Assembly (NCBI GenBank): GCA_015499995.1
Contig: JADNRV010000048.1
Coordinates: 186,001 to 250,000, forward strand
Direction of reading: 5' to 3'
Source of the DNA: Flammula alnicola
Lineage: Eukaryota; Basidiomycota; Agaricomycetes; Agaricales; Strophariaceae
DNA length: 64,000 nucleotides
Part shown: positions 1 to 12,158 of the stretch, piece by piece
Numbering within the stretch: position 1 is the stretch's first letter
Layout of the letters: every line of letters begins with the position of its first letter
Made by a program: the position numbers and the translations under genes
The notes under the pieces: generated by a model
What the model was told of the DNA's origin: nothing
What the model saw: only the letters and a program-made list of their open reading frames with translations
Database searches by the model: none

Positions 1-1251
1 GTACAGTAACCAGGTCGTCTACATGCACTGTAATTCTCATATTTCCTTCGGTTTCCCTCTTCCTCCTCCGATGGACCGGAAATGCTAAACCTCAACGTTT
101 CACTATTTTAGCTTTCGAAGATAGAGTCCGGCAATGCCACGCTCTCCGGTCTCTCAAAGTCCTAGGCGTATGTAGTCGATATTCTTTTGCTAATGAGGGT
201 ACAAGGGTGTAAGAACTCCGGTAGTACATACACGAGAAATTGCTGCGAATACTTGCTGGAGCCTCGGATCAACTAATGGATATATGTAATGATTCATAGA
301 TGGTCATAGATTGTGTGCTTGATAGTAATATTCGGCCTCAAGCTAACCGCTGGGGGCAATCATCTGTCCTCGTTCCACAGCGGCCGCGAATATGGGCAGC
401 GACAGAACTCACAGAAGACTTTTATAAGACCCTGATATGGGTAGAGTATTTAAAGGCAAACATTCCCCGTCTTCTGAGTCGCCTGCCCTCCTAACCATTC
501 ACCTTGCTCGGCATTCTGCGTAGACCGTGTTGTTCTCAACAGCCACCTTGCAAGGCACCCATCCAAACTTGGTGTGTGGAAAACACAGGCCTGTTCTAAC
601 TGGAACTCATTGACGCCGGCTGTACAGAAGACCGTTGTGTCATCCACCCTGTTATCTGGGGTCTGATATTTGTCTGATAAAAGACGAAAAGACAAAACAC
701 GTTGTGCATCCTGGGTGCACATTGACGTACCCTTCAACCAGAATCAAGACACCGCCATTGTCCCTCTACGCGCTAATCCCCCCTCGGAAGTTCTGGAAGG
801 CTCTAAAGTGTGATCGTCCACAACGTTGAAGGACAGGCGACCACAATCAGGGTCGCTGCGCTTCCAGTGTAAGCAGGTGGGTCCCAGCTGAAGCTCCTGT
901 ATGAAAGACATGAGGCTGACATTGCCTACTCAAGCCGTTTCGGATTCCGCCCTAGCGGCCGCACGCCAAACTCGTGCATTACATAGACCCTTCAAGCAAG
1001 GGTCCGCAGATCCGCCTACATAACCGGAGTGCGCTATTGTTAGCTGCCTAGGTGATCTCTTCCTTCCGACTTCTTTGTCGTCAACCGCTCGACGTCGGAC
1101 GCGGTTTTCAGATAAGAGTCATCCTCTCTCCCTCCGTTTCTTCCTTCCTTTTTTCCATAACTTCGCCTCAGCGCCATTGGAATCGATTGCAATATCTCAT
1201 TGCAACTTCAATCTCTCCGATTTGACAACAATCGTCACTCCACCATTTACG
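1..1251. other. No supported gene
   Basis: Short ORFs occur on both strands, but none shows a recognisable motif, a plausible start with a splice pattern, or codon structure like that of the real genes further on. The last 200 bases are pyrimidine-rich and could be the 5' leader of the small gene at 1252. Confidence 0.4.
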
Positions 1252-1583
1252 ATGCGTGCTGCCTGCGAACTTTACGAACACCCTGAGCTATCACACTCGG
1301 AGATTTGGGCCAAGGACGCCTATAATCGATCTGGGAAGACACGCATGCTCGCTACCCTTGGGTTCTTCTCGATCGTAGCACTATCCACACTGGCTGCTTG
1401 CCAATATACGGGGCTACTAGATCTGAGGATGCTGCGCCTTCCGTAAGTCGCTCCTTAATGTGCCTTCATCTTCCTTGCGCGTCCATTATACCCCGCAATT
1501 CGTTCAAACTTCGTCTTGATGCTGACGTCTTTCTCTCTCCTGATCGCGATTGTAGGCTCTTGCTTTACCATCCTGGCCTATAG
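1252..1583 (+). CDS. Small single-pass membrane protein, hypothetical
   Basis: I do not recognise this gene. Two exons fit, 1252-1442 and 1556-1583, with donor GTAAGT and acceptor TTGTAG; the phase is preserved and the product is 72 residues. The first 30 residues are polar and charged. A hydrophobic stretch of about 20 residues (MLATLGFFSIVALSTLAACQ) then looks like one membrane span, followed by a short leucine-rich end. The ATG at 1252 was chosen because it follows a pyrimidine-rich leader; an in-frame upstream ORF would add an Arg/Phe-rich stretch that looks non-coding. It could be a chance ORF; the matching splice phase is the main support. Confidence 0.35.
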
Positions 1584-2240
1584 TTATCGTCACTATCACC
1601 TATCACCTCACCTCACACCACGAAGATGACCATTCGACCCCCTGCTTGCGAAGACTACGGATTTACTATGGGGATGATTATTAGGGCAACCGTTACATAA
1701 ATTGCGATTGCGCCTACGTCGGAGAGGGGGTTTTTTTTGACGCCGATTTATTCCTTCTTTGCTTTTCAATAGGTACACCGTACCGTGTGTCTTCCACGCT
1801 CTCTTTCTCTTACCATGGCTGGTATGATTTTTTTGCATCTCGAGTCCCACACACACCGCTTTTGTTACTACTTTGCATATTTAGTGTATTTTCTTGTAGA
1901 AACATGTCCCAACCACGTCTCTGTACCATACTTTATTCTCACATATTGATTGCCTCACGACCCATTTCCAAAACCTGCTCGCAAATCTACGAGATGAGTC
2001 GCAAATGAAATACCGAGGATGAGTTGGTCTCCTAAAACAGGCCTCATAACAAACGACACTGTAAATACTATCACCGACCAGGTGCTCGGCGCTACCGCCA
2101 TTGTATAGGTGTAAGCATTGGCCGGCATTTTCCAGGTGCCAGCATCAGAGTTTCGCCATTATAAAGGGGTATGAATGAAAAGAGTATACAACGGAGTACA
2201 CTGGCGAACATGTAAGAACGTATAAGGGACGACAGACCAA

Positions 2241-2939
2241 TCATAGCTGCCCTATTCTCTGCTGCATCTTCTCCTTTACTGTCTGGTATGCACTCATGAT
2301 CGTCTGCTCGTTGATGACGATCTCTGTCGTATCTGGCCGTGGTCGGCTGACTCTCGATGCAATGGCTGCCGGATCGGTGTCGACGATGATTCTGCATTAT
2401 TATTGTCATTGTAGGCGTTAGAAGCGTCCTAATACATAATACGTTGCATGCGTACCCGTCGTCTATCGTCTCGTCCAAGCAAAGCAATACTAGGTCCAGG
2501 TTCTCCAAAACGCCGCGCTTCTCCAAGGAGTTCCGTAGGAGCATCGTCAAAGCGTCCGTGAGAGAGGTGAGTGCTGAATAAAGCATGATCTCGTTCTCCG
2601 TCGGTCCAGCGATGAAGTAGAGAATGAGGTCTAAAGAGTGTTTATAGACCACCAGATGTGAGTCGTATAAAATGATGTCGCCTGTGAGCAACGGCACGCG
2701 TAGAGTGTACACATTAGATTAACTATCACTCTGCGGATTGGAAGGACAACAAACGCACCTCCTGCTTTCTTTGTTTTCTGCCATAGACCCTTCTCGAAAG
2801 CTTTTTGGTCTTTCAGTGCAAGCAGCTCCTTCGATTCGCCTTGTGGGTGGCTTTTGGATCGGTAGTATTTGGCGAGGACACGATTGCCCTCGGTATCGAG
2901 GACGACGAACGCCTGGACACTGTATAGAGACAAGTTCAT
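2241..2939 (-). CDS. RET3: Coatomer subunit zeta (COPI coat)
   Basis: This is the small zeta subunit of the COPI coatomer, which coats vesicles for Golgi-to-ER and intra-Golgi transport and pairs with gamma-COP. Three exons on the minus strand, 2939-2759, 2681-2456 and 2391-2241, give exactly 186 codons (185 residues plus stop), the normal family length. The protein opens with MNLSLYSVQAFVVLDTEGNR, the conserved longin-like start of zeta subunits. It continues through the ILYDSHLVVYK and LVLLCLDETIDDG segments to a C-terminal helix ending in QQRIGQL. All splice sites are GT-AG (GTGCGT, GTACGC donors) and the phase is intact. The next gene, at 3143, starts on the other strand about 200 bp away, so the two may share a promoter region. 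Confidence 0.95.
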
Positions 2940-3142
2940 CTTCTCAAAAGGTTTGTTAAGGGTTAGCGGTGCAGTATTGGAGATTCGGTGACGACAACGT
3001 ACCTTGTACACGTCGAGCTACGTCGAGGTGGAAGTGGGCGGCAAGAATTGTCGGCGTCGGAGTTCGGATTGGCCGAGTCCGGACTCTGTTCGACTTGGAC
3101 GCCGTTGACCATATTGCGATCTCTTTCTTATTTCTCATTATA

Positions 3143-3645
3143 ATGGCATTATCTCGTTTTAAACTGGTTTTCTTTGCCCCAAAGGATAGCACGAAAACTA
3201 TTCTCGGCCATCTTTTTCGCAAATTCCCCGAAGAGCTCGGTAAGATTGGGAACTACGAGCATTGCGCCTTCATCACTCGGGGAACTGGTCAGCAGGAGTC
3301 TTGTTTAAATCGTGCTACTGAATGGATATAGAAAGAGCCTTCGCTGCCCTACGTGGCGCCTTGATCTTCGTTTTAGGCCAGTTCATGCCCAAGGCGTCGG
3401 CTAATCCTGTTATTGGGGCCGTTGGTCAGCTGGAGTTCGTCGAGGAAGATAGAGTGGAATTGGTTGTCAATGACAAGGGAGAGCATGAGGAGCTCAGGCG
3501 AGCGATCAGGGAACTCAAGAACGTGCGTGTTGAATATAGCTTTGCCTCGCGCGACGTGACACTGAGACCCCCATGTTAATTTTTGTTACAGGTCCATCCT
3601 TATGAAGAGGTCGCCTATGATGTTTATAAGCTCGAAAACTTTTAG
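3143..3645 (+). CDS. NIF3-like protein (YqfO/NGG1-interacting factor 3 type)
   Basis: Three exons, 3143-3287, 3377-3522 and 3592-3645, give 114 residues. The start MALSRFKLVFFAPKD, the internal TRGTGQF, the NPVIGAVGQLEFVEEDRVE core and the end HPYEEVAYDVYKLENF match the single-domain eukaryotic and bacterial proteins related to the YqfO insert domain of the NIF3 family. This domain has a PII/CutA-like fold. The Glu-rich and HPYEE motifs are typical, but the biochemical role of these short proteins is not settled. Donors GTCAGC and GTGCGT and acceptors TTTTAG and TTACAG are normal, and the phase is preserved. It is divergent from the coatomer zeta gene. Confidence 0.85.
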
Positions 3646-4038
3646 AGTCAACTTTACTTTGCAATCCATGCCCATGAGAAACTTCCATCCCCATCTCGAT
3701 GACAATTGATGAAAATACGGAGCCACACTGACAGTGACGAATTTTGGAGTTCTCCGACCTCTCGTGTACCCATAATACCAGCATGCGATAAAGAGCAACT
3801 ATGCGGTCTGTCTTCTCCCGTCTGACATCGCAATGGCATGATTACGCTGTCCTGGGACAGGCCGCAATTGACAGACCATATGGTTCATCGAACGTCCACC
3901 CTCCTTCGCGATCTATTTTTACCTTGCGCCAGGTGCTCTTCTTGACTGCCGATATAGGAGCGTCATCAACAACTCCTAAAGTATAAAACTGACCCGCTGG
4001 TTTGCTGTACGTTTCCCCTGCGACACCCTTCCTCAACA

Positions 4039-6946
4039 ATGTTGCTCACAGCAAGCCTCGTCCTTGGATTCCTTGGGTCGTTTTCTGCAGTTTCGGGTTG
4101 TCCAGACCACGAAGACGGCCACGTACATGATCACTCAAGGAGAGCTATACCCTCTGTCCCATTAGCTCCGCCGACGCGTCCTTTGGTATGGGGCGACGTG
4201 AACATTATTCATACTACGGACAGCCATGGTTGGCTCCTTGGACACCAAAAAACCTCATTTCCTGAACCCAATTACAGGCACGTCCTTATCGTTATTGACC
4301 TGTGGGAAATAGTCATACTAATGGAGCTCTTGCATATTGGCAGTGGTGACTTTGGGGATTTCGCGTCTTTCGTGGCCCACATGAAAGAGATAGCCATCGT
4401 ACGTGCGTCTTGGGAAATTTTAATGACAAGGTGTTGAGTTTGGCATAGGAACGCGACGTGGACCTCTTGCTCGTTGACTCTGGTGACCTCCACGATGGTG
4501 AGAATTCTGTCGGCGATATTATTGGATTATGTCTAATTGGAGCATAGGTACTGGATTGACCGATGGATTCCCTGCTGGTGGAATTGACGCTCATGACGTG
4601 CGCATTGAGTCAAACAAGCGCTCTATTCAATTATCTGACATAAGATATTCTTAGGCCAATCAATTCATCAAGAAACTCCCGTATGATATCATGGCTATCG
4701 GGAAGTGAGTGGTTGATGCCTGTATTTTTTAATTTTCATCTCATGGAAAATGTCTTAGCCACGAGTTATATATTTATGCCAACACGCTTGACATGTAAGT
4801 TCATTCTTCTGGTACATTTCAGTGAGATTCCAACTAAATGATGCTTCTAGGCACCAAAACTTTGCTCCTGCGTTCAATGGTCGATACCTTTCTTCCAACG
4901 TGAATATTACCCTTCTCAACGAGAAAGGAGAAGTCGTCAATGTGCCTGTTGGAGGTGCCATCGCTATTTCACTTATTTTGAACCAAATGCTGATACAACT
5001 CGCAGACCGCTTCGCGAAATTCAAAACCAGAAAGTAAAACCGTTCAACTTCTGCTCAACTTTGATTTCTAACGCGTTTATCACACTTTAGAGGGAAAAAA
5101 GTCACATCCTTAGGTGTCCTTTATGACTTTACAGGTAACGACCATAATACAACTGTGCAAAAAGTCGAAAACATGGTCAAGGAAGCTTGGGTATGTCTCA
5201 GAATATCATGTCCTTTTCCGTCCATGCTTACCGCTCCCTAGTTCGCTGATGCTATCAAAGAGGAGCCTGACTTTTTCTTGCTCGTTGGGTGGGTGGCTTT
5301 CACTTTGGTATACGAGCATATTCTTGACGAGGCGGTTCTTATATAGGCACATGCCAGTTGCCCGCGACGATTGTGAGTTTAATCCAGTATCATGACAATC
5401 GATAAGATATGAACTGGATGTTTTTCAAGGGCCTCTCGTTTTCAACGCCGTCCGCGCTGTTCACCCTCTGACGCCAATCTTGATTCTCGGAGGTAGGCAC
5501 TCTTTATGATTAGAATGATTGTTACATTCAATTAACTATCTTTCTCCTATGGATAGGCCATACTCATATCCGCGATTGTCGTACGTATTGTAATTCTCGA
5601 AAGCGCACCTCCGGTCTAAGAATATTTCGTTTCAGTCCAACTTGACGGCCGTTCCATGTCACTGGAAAGTGGACGATACATGGAAACAGTTGGTGAGTTG
5701 AATCATAATTATAAGCAAAACTACTCCTTGCTGACCATGAGCCTCCGCTATAGGTTGGCTGAGTATGTAATTGCTATTAAATGGCCCGTTTGCTTCAAAC
5801 TTATCTAGAAGATAGGCGCAAATATCGACAAGAAAGGAAGCAAGAGCAACATTACTTTCAGTCGCAGATACTTGGATCCCAACCGCGTCACTTACGAGGT
5901 ATTTCATGTTTTGCCTTCTAAATCTGATGAACCATTCTAATGGTTATCGCAGTTCCATGCCCAGAGGAATAGCTTCAATTTCGATACCCAGGAGGGCAAA
6001 GTCATCACCCAGGGTTTGAATAACCTCGCGAAGAATTTCGATCTGTCGTTTCAATTTGGGACAGCTCCGCACGACTTCACTATTGACCAGTGAGCCAGGC
6101 CATATTTCTTTGATTTCTTCAACAAACTTGGCTGATTTTTATCAGGGCACCATACCCGTCAAACGACTCGCTTTTGTCTCTCTTCATCGAAAATGTTGGC
6201 ATTTTTCACTACGTTTCCGACTTTTTCTGATCTCCTTTCAAGGCTGTCCCCGTCGCGCTCGCGATTAACAATACCCGTGCCTCGATTCCCAACATCATGA
6301 TTACCAATTCGGGTTCTCAGCGATTCGATATCTATGCTGGCCCATTTACGAAGAACGACCAGTTGACGGCATCACCGTTCGCCGACTCATTCTTATTTAT
6401 CCCTAACGTACCTTTCAACGTCGCGAATGACGTCCTACCTGCTCTCAACAATGCAGGTGCCAATGAGAGGCGTGCTATTTGGAAGAAAGGGAACAGCACG
6501 AATATGGACGGGGTTATGTCGATACCGTTTATAGAAATGGTTGGAGGAAATGGACAAAAGGAACGATGGGATTGCAAGACGTGCTGCTGCGAACCTCACT
6601 CTAGGATACGTGACTACTGATGTAAGCGCATGTCTTTCGTGTTCCTCATTCAAATATTGACGGCTTCTTTGCTACTCAGTCCTGCCCAGGTGTAGGAGAT
6701 GATGTTCTCCATGCTCCTCTTCCGTTCTTCTCTACCCCAGATTTCATTGGATCTATTCCACCGACTGTTCCAGCCACGGATACCCCCATCGATCTCGTCT
6801 TCGTGGACTTCATATCCAGCCAGCTCCTGCAAATCCTCAACTCTGTCCAGAGCACCAAAGTCTTCACTAACGCCGACGTTCAATCGTACAGCCCGATTTT
6901 GGCCAACGAGGCCCTGGGATTGTTTGCTCAGTCCGCGTGGAACTAA
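4039..6946 (+). CDS. Secreted metallophosphoesterase (calcineurin-like / 5'-nucleotidase type)
   Basis: The enzyme is predicted to be secreted: it opens with a hydrophobic signal sequence ([20 protein letters not shown]) followed by a His/Asp-rich stretch. The metal-binding motifs of the calcineurin-like superfamily appear in order: [30 protein letters not shown] and GGHTH. About 20 exons were traced: 4039-4277, 4344-4398, 4449-4497, 4548-4597, 4655-4704, 4759-4794, 4851-4954, 5006-5033, 5091-5190, 5242-5288, 5347-5372, 5430-5492, 5557-5580, 5636 to about 5690, 5753-5761, 5816-5898, 5953-6089, 6146-6194, 6243 to about 6621, and 6680-6946. The first intron has a GC donor. Near 6513-6534 the frame changes: a 22-nt GT...AG segment or two one-base losses would explain it. 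The substrate is unknown; YHR202W-like and UshA-like phosphatases are the closest remembered relatives. Confidence 0.8.
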
Positions 6947-8245
6947 TTTCTTTGGCATTGGACCAATTTTCAAACTAAGATGATATGTGCTTGTCATTAG
7001 AGGTACCGAATGAAAGCGCATTCGATCAAATCTTTTCGAGTTGAGAATGTGGTTAGGCAGTCATGCTTACTGTACGGACCGTATGGTGGCGGCGCTGAAG
7101 TGGGTGCTCGGTAGTACGGCCTCGGTAGTCGGGTGTCCCGATTCGGATTTCAAAAGTGGGCTTGAGTCAGGTGACCGGCACTGTTTTCAACTCGAACGTC
7201 GACCGTCAACCAGCAGGAAGGGCGCAAGGCCGGAGCAACCGACTCAAAAATTGACCCGGATGTGCTAGAACTTCTGCCAGTCAAGCGACCAATTATTACG
7301 CTCCTCGTATAGTCAGGCTTCAGCTATGCTCCACAAGTTGTGTGATAGGAAAGCGGAAATTCCGCAAGGCCAGTCGGGACACTCCTTGCGCCAAGCAAGT
7401 GCCAAGGAACAAATGGGCAAGTGAGCTCGAGGACAACGGACGATTACGATGCTATGAGGTGCGCTACACCAGTACCTCCTGGATGCATTCTATTACTCAC
7501 TATTTTTCAGCGACACCCAAATATGCCTAGTTGATTATTGAACACTATTGAATAGGTCAAAAGCTCTCTCGAAGTTCCATTTCAACCTTGCCTCTGCTGT
7601 GGATAACGACCATGGAGAATCATGGAACTTCAGATACCTGGGTCTTTGCTCCCTCGGACGTTACATGATGGACATCATCAGCTGGTTCTACCACTGACTC
7701 TGCACTCTTGTGACACCCTTCCTCGTTATCAGGATATCAGAGAACCATGTGGTCGAAACCTCATTTGAGTCTTTGTCCATTTCTGCCACTGTATATGACG
7801 ATGGCGCTCGTCTTCTGTCAAAGTCCAACTATACGGAATTCATCAAGTCGTCGCGTTCATAAACCTGTTCCACAATCAGCCGATTCTTAGCATGAACAGC
7901 TTGTTATGGGCCACTTCGGGAGATCCATATAACATCTACGTTTTATGTTCAATAGACTGTATTTCGATGCGCGAAAGAACGAGAGGCTCGCATGGAAAGA
8001 AGCCATCGATAAGTTGATAGGTTCCAGTCTACCTTTCTCAGCTGGAAAACATCAAGTGAGAAGACGGCGGTGAGCACGAGTGTACCTGGTCACACTCTTA
8101 CTTAGCTGATAACTCTTACTTACCACATGAACAGACGTCCTTGGCGTAACCCAGACTAGCTTATCGTTTCTGTGATTCCTGGTTTTGTGCTTGGAAAATG
8201 GAATACGAACCATGCGTCAATTTCTTCTTCAACTTGGCAGAAGGA
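6947..8245. other. No supported gene
   Basis: Apart from the 3' flank of the phosphatase, only short ORFs are seen (for example 7041-7268 and 7342-7530), with no motif and no consistent splice pattern. The stretch 7560-7700 has a codon-like look in one frame but ends without a recognisable product. It may be an eroded gene. Confidence 0.35.
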
Positions 8246-8253
8246 TATAAAAG
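8246..8253 (+). promoter_or_regulatory. TATA box of the M35 protease gene
   Basis: TATAAAAG lies 69 bases upstream of the protease ATG at 8322 in a short leader, a normal distance for a fungal TATA-driven secreted-enzyme gene. This is a sequence match only. Confidence 0.55.
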
Positions 8254-8321
8254 CCCTCCGTGCCAGTTATTTTTCGACAAGCTCCCGAGTTTACCTGTTC
8301 CAATAGCAGTTGCCAGTCAAC

Positions 8322-9823
8322 ATGTTCTTTCGGTCCTCCCTTTTCTACCTTACCCTGATTGCCACGGCTGTTGCAACACCATACAAGAGAGCCGAAGGTC
8401 TCATTGTCAAGGTCTCCGCCGCTTCGCCTTCCTTCACCTCTGTGGCCGACCTCAAGTTTACAGCGTCCGTGAAGAACACTGGAACCGAAGCTGTCAAGAT
8501 CCTCAAGTATGGCACCATCCTTGACGATAAATTACCGACGAAATCTTTCGTTGTCACAAAGGATGGCGTTGCAGTTGCTTTCACCGGCGTCAAAGTAAGT
8601 ATTCCCTCGCGTGCATCCAAAAATGTATTTATTAATGATGTATTCTAATAGCTGTCGGTGTCTTTGACTGATGTCGACGATACGCGTTTGCCGTTATCAA
8701 CCCAGGAGAGACCGTGACTGCGTCTCATGAAGGCGAGCCAGAAATTGCTTTTTTTATTGGGCACACTTTTAATATCCAATTGGCAGTTGCCTCTCTGTAA
8801 GACTTTGCCTCTGCGGGAGCAGGAAAATTCTCTTTCCATCCCATCACCAACTTCCTTATGGCCTCGGGCGCACAGGCAAAGGTCTCTCAATCTGGCAGCT
8901 TTTCCATGGCCCAAGCCTCGACAAACGTCGTTGAGGTCGAACTCAGCGAAAACGTCTCTAAACGCGAGCTCGAGGTCCTCGACAAGCGTGCAACGGATAT
9001 CTGCACTATTTCATCGAAGAAGACGTTCATCGATGCCAGGTTCGTTTGTTCATTTTCTAATATAAAATTGTTTGCTCATTAAGACATGTGCTACTAGCTA
9101 TGCTGAGGCCAAGACCCTAGCCTCGACGGCGTCATCCTATATCACTAGCAAGGGCTCGAGTGATTCTGTTTACAAGGCCTATTTCGGTACTACCTCCACC
9201 TCTAAAGTTATGACTATCTTGAACGCGGTCGCCAACGAGAACTCGTCGTCTCGAACGTATGCAAACCTCGTCCAACGTACCCCTTGCCTTTCTAATTGTT
9301 CTTCTCACAAAATATAGTTTGAGCTGTGTTGATACTTATAGTGCCTGCAGCAGCGGGGTTATTGCGTACACTGTCATCTCCACCACGAATGTAAGTATGC
9401 CTATCTTTCTCGAAAAAGCATGCTAAATCACCGAATATATGCTTTAGGTTTATTTCTGCAGCATTTTCTTCAATGAAGTTGCGACCTCCAGCCTTTGCTC
9501 TGGCACCACAGTCGCTTCTCGAAACGTACGCGGTGGAACCACTCTCCACGAGGTAGGCTTTCTTTTCTCTGGATACTATATGTGTAGCTCTTATCTTACA
9601 TCTGTTCTTTCGTGTTTTCTTTTAGCTCACACATGCAGTCGGTGGCACTGACGACGTTACCTATGGATGCTCTGCCGATCAGGCTCTTTCCACTGCTAAC
9701 AAGGCCATTAATGCAGACAACTACAATGTATGAACTGGATAGTTTCCAGTGTATCATAACCTGCTAACTGGTTTATTGCTGCAGTGCTTCACCACCCAGG
9801 TCTACGCCAACACCAAATGCTAA
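8322..9823 (+). pseudogene. Deuterolysin / peptidyl-Lys metalloendopeptidase (M35 aspzincin), broken
   Basis: Eight exons fit: 8322-8594, 8652-8732, 8787-9039, 9098-9256, 9318-9390, 9448-9552, 9626-9727 and 9785-9823. The product has a signal peptide (MFFRSSLFYLTLIATAVATP), a propeptide-like region that may end at a dibasic KR site, and a catalytic domain. That domain holds the aspzincin signature HELTH followed by GGTDDVTYG (HExxH plus GTxDxxYG), and paired cysteines. As given, the gene cannot be read through. After about 8682 the frame moves by one base within the DDT/AFAVINPGE region, and an in-frame TAA at 8798-8800 replaces an expected aromatic codon just before DFASAGAGK. The intron at 8733-8786 has a GC donor. 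The catalytic domain downstream is clean, so the decay is recent or the consensus is wrong. Relatives are secreted, lysine-specific or broad endopeptidases. Confidence 0.8.
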
Positions 9824-10383
9824 TGTCTGCATGCGTCGCATTTCTGCTACAGTACAAATATCTATTGTTGAAACTCGAGACACGGAAGTTTGCATGTCTC
9901 CAACGTCTGATTAGGCGAAGCATGGTCTGATGAAATTAAATGTTACATATGGAAATATAGACAGGTTCTTGCTCCTGAAAATATTCAATAAGAGCACAAC
10001 GAATAAGCTGCATAAAGCACATCGCCCAAGTCGTCCCTTACTTCACATACTTAGCACCGACACAGCCTGATTCGAGCCAGTCTGCATGGAACTCATCTTC
10101 TGTGGTATTGGGTTATATATTGCAGAAAAGTAGACCGATTTTCGATCTGTATCACTAATGTCGATAGCGTCAATTGTGGCGAGAAGTCAGCGGTGCTTCG
10201 TAATCGTGGATTTGAACTGTTCCGACATGCTACACAGCCTACACTACAAAACCCGGTTTCGACGTCTAGGTAGGTAGATCATCTAGATGCGTTGAGCTAC
10301 GGCTTTGGCGTCTCTCAATCCACCCTTCAGGAGCTCTTTCTGCAGCTCAAGGCGCCATAGAGCAAGAGATCGCAAAATCTGAG
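9824..10383. other. Intergenic, no feature seen
   Basis: This is the 3' flank of the protease and of the convergent membrane-protein gene. No ORF or repeat here can be supported. Confidence 0.5.
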
Positions 10384-10910
10384 TTACAAAGTTGGCCTCC
10401 GCGCTAAATTTGTGTATCATGGATACTGGTTAACAGGTGCAATAAAACTTGGAATACAGACAAATGCTTACTGGCATCGCCCAGTGGAGCGCGGCGGGGC
10501 ATCTCAGTTTGCTTCCTCCACTCCATGATACAAAGATAGGCAAGGTGGACATTGATCGTTGACTCGATGCAGGAAAACATCATTGAGCAGGACTCCACAT
10601 CTCCCACCTTTCCTTTGCCCAATGCGTTGACATCGTGAGTGAAGGATGCCAGCCAAAAAAAGGGACTCAAAAAGAGCCAGATGTTAAAGGGAGTTTCAAG
10701 AGGGTTGATGTAGAATTGGTGACCATGTCCAGGACTGTTGTGACTGAGACCTGAAATCAAAAGGAACGAGTGGAATATGGTGGTGAAGATTGTCAGGGTG
10801 ACTCTCAGAGGAAGTTCACGGGCACTGGGCACGACGAGCCCAAATGAGCTGGAGGAAATGACAATCGACATTAAGAGGAGCAAACGCGGCAAGGTAAAGA
10901 GCGGCACCAT
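10384..10910 (-). CDS. Four-helix membrane protein, hypothetical
   Basis: I do not recognise this family. Exon 1 (10910-10472) and a short exon 2 (10403-10384) join in phase across a GTAAGC donor and TTTAG acceptor to give 152 residues. Four hydrophobic segments are visible: residues about 3-27, 38-56, 75-92 and 108-128, with few charged loops. An alternative downstream frame (about 10,280-10,400) reads as a charged helix in the opposite phase. The true C-terminus could therefore be longer if a base is missing near the second exon. It lies beside the rhodopsin-type membrane genes, but no shared motif is evident. Confidence 0.45.
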
Positions 10911-12158
10911 CTAGCGCTGACAATCAAGCTGGGAGGAAAGGGCCGGGGTATGAATTGCCTCCAGCTTTATAGAGAACAGCTACTGACACCGTTATGCACC
11001 GAACAAAGAGAGAAATTGATGTAGAATGGAGGATACACGTGTACGTCTCGCCGCAAAGTTGAGGGTAATAATTGACAGTCCATCGTGATATAAGAAGTTT
11101 GTAACCGCACGTTCTTCATAAAGGTTCGGGATAACAACCGTTTATTTTTGAATACACTCGGCATGCGAGGCAAGCTGCCAATTACTGCAGCCGAATGAAG
11201 CAGCATAATCACCCTCTTTTCTAAACCCCCCGACATTGAGTTGGACACGCACTGCGTGTTTGCCTCGTGGTGTGGCTCCCCGAATTTACCCCTGATTCCG
11301 GAAATGACCAAAAAGATGTTACAGTCGGAGTTCTAAAAATCCGCGCCAATACTGCTTTGAAGCCTGCAGCTGCAGCTTTTGAATGATCCATATTGAATGT
11401 CCTGAAAATCTCATTAGACGCCCTCGGTGCAAAAACATGATCGGTGATCTGATCGGGCTCAATATCCGAATATTGCGCCACAGATACTGCCCAAACATCC
11501 TGATATGGATCAGTGGATGGCTCGGAGTCGTGTGACGTGTATTTGATCAGGTCTTGATAATCGAAACGTTTCTGTCAAAAGCGATAATCGATGAAGCGCG
11601 TTGCCTCGGGTGTAAGTACTACATCCCGTAGCTATTTGCATCTCTCTTGACGAATTGGGTTACTAACTCGGCAACAAAAGCCCTTGGCCTCATGAGTCGT
11701 GAAGGAACTGCGCATCACGATATATGAACCAACTTTGGCAGACATAACATTCAGGGTGAATCAAGCCTGTGGCGACTCGAGAAGCATGTTCATTCAAATT
11801 GCAACTTCATGACGTTCGTTGGACGTGATGTCGGTATGTAGTACACGACGAGACTTTTGAAGTGCTTCCGTCGTTAAATAGGAATGGTTAGCAACTTATA
11901 TATTCATACATGTTACTCCTTGCCAAATAGTACCCTCCCTTTGAATACACAACTGGATTCCACAGACCAAGAGTGCAGTGAAGGTGAATGATGGTGTCTA
12001 CATATCTCGAATGTCAACAAGCTTAATTTAGCCGAAAGGAAGACGAAACTCTCCTAAGCAATCAGTAGCGCGACAAATTGAGTTCAAAAGGATCCTCAAG
12101 TGCTGCTCTGCGAGACTATCCATTAAAGGTGAGGAATTAACATTTCGGCCCTCATGCC
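10911..12158. other. No supported gene
   Basis: Short minus-strand ORFs at 10967-11311 and 11221-11481 overlap each other in different frames and show no motif. The rest holds no feature I can support. Confidence 0.4.

Noticed and set aside
5753..5820. Apparent frame break in the phosphatase after GWLS
   Set aside because: Using the acceptor ending at 5815 gives WLSANIDKKG in phase, so no defect is present.
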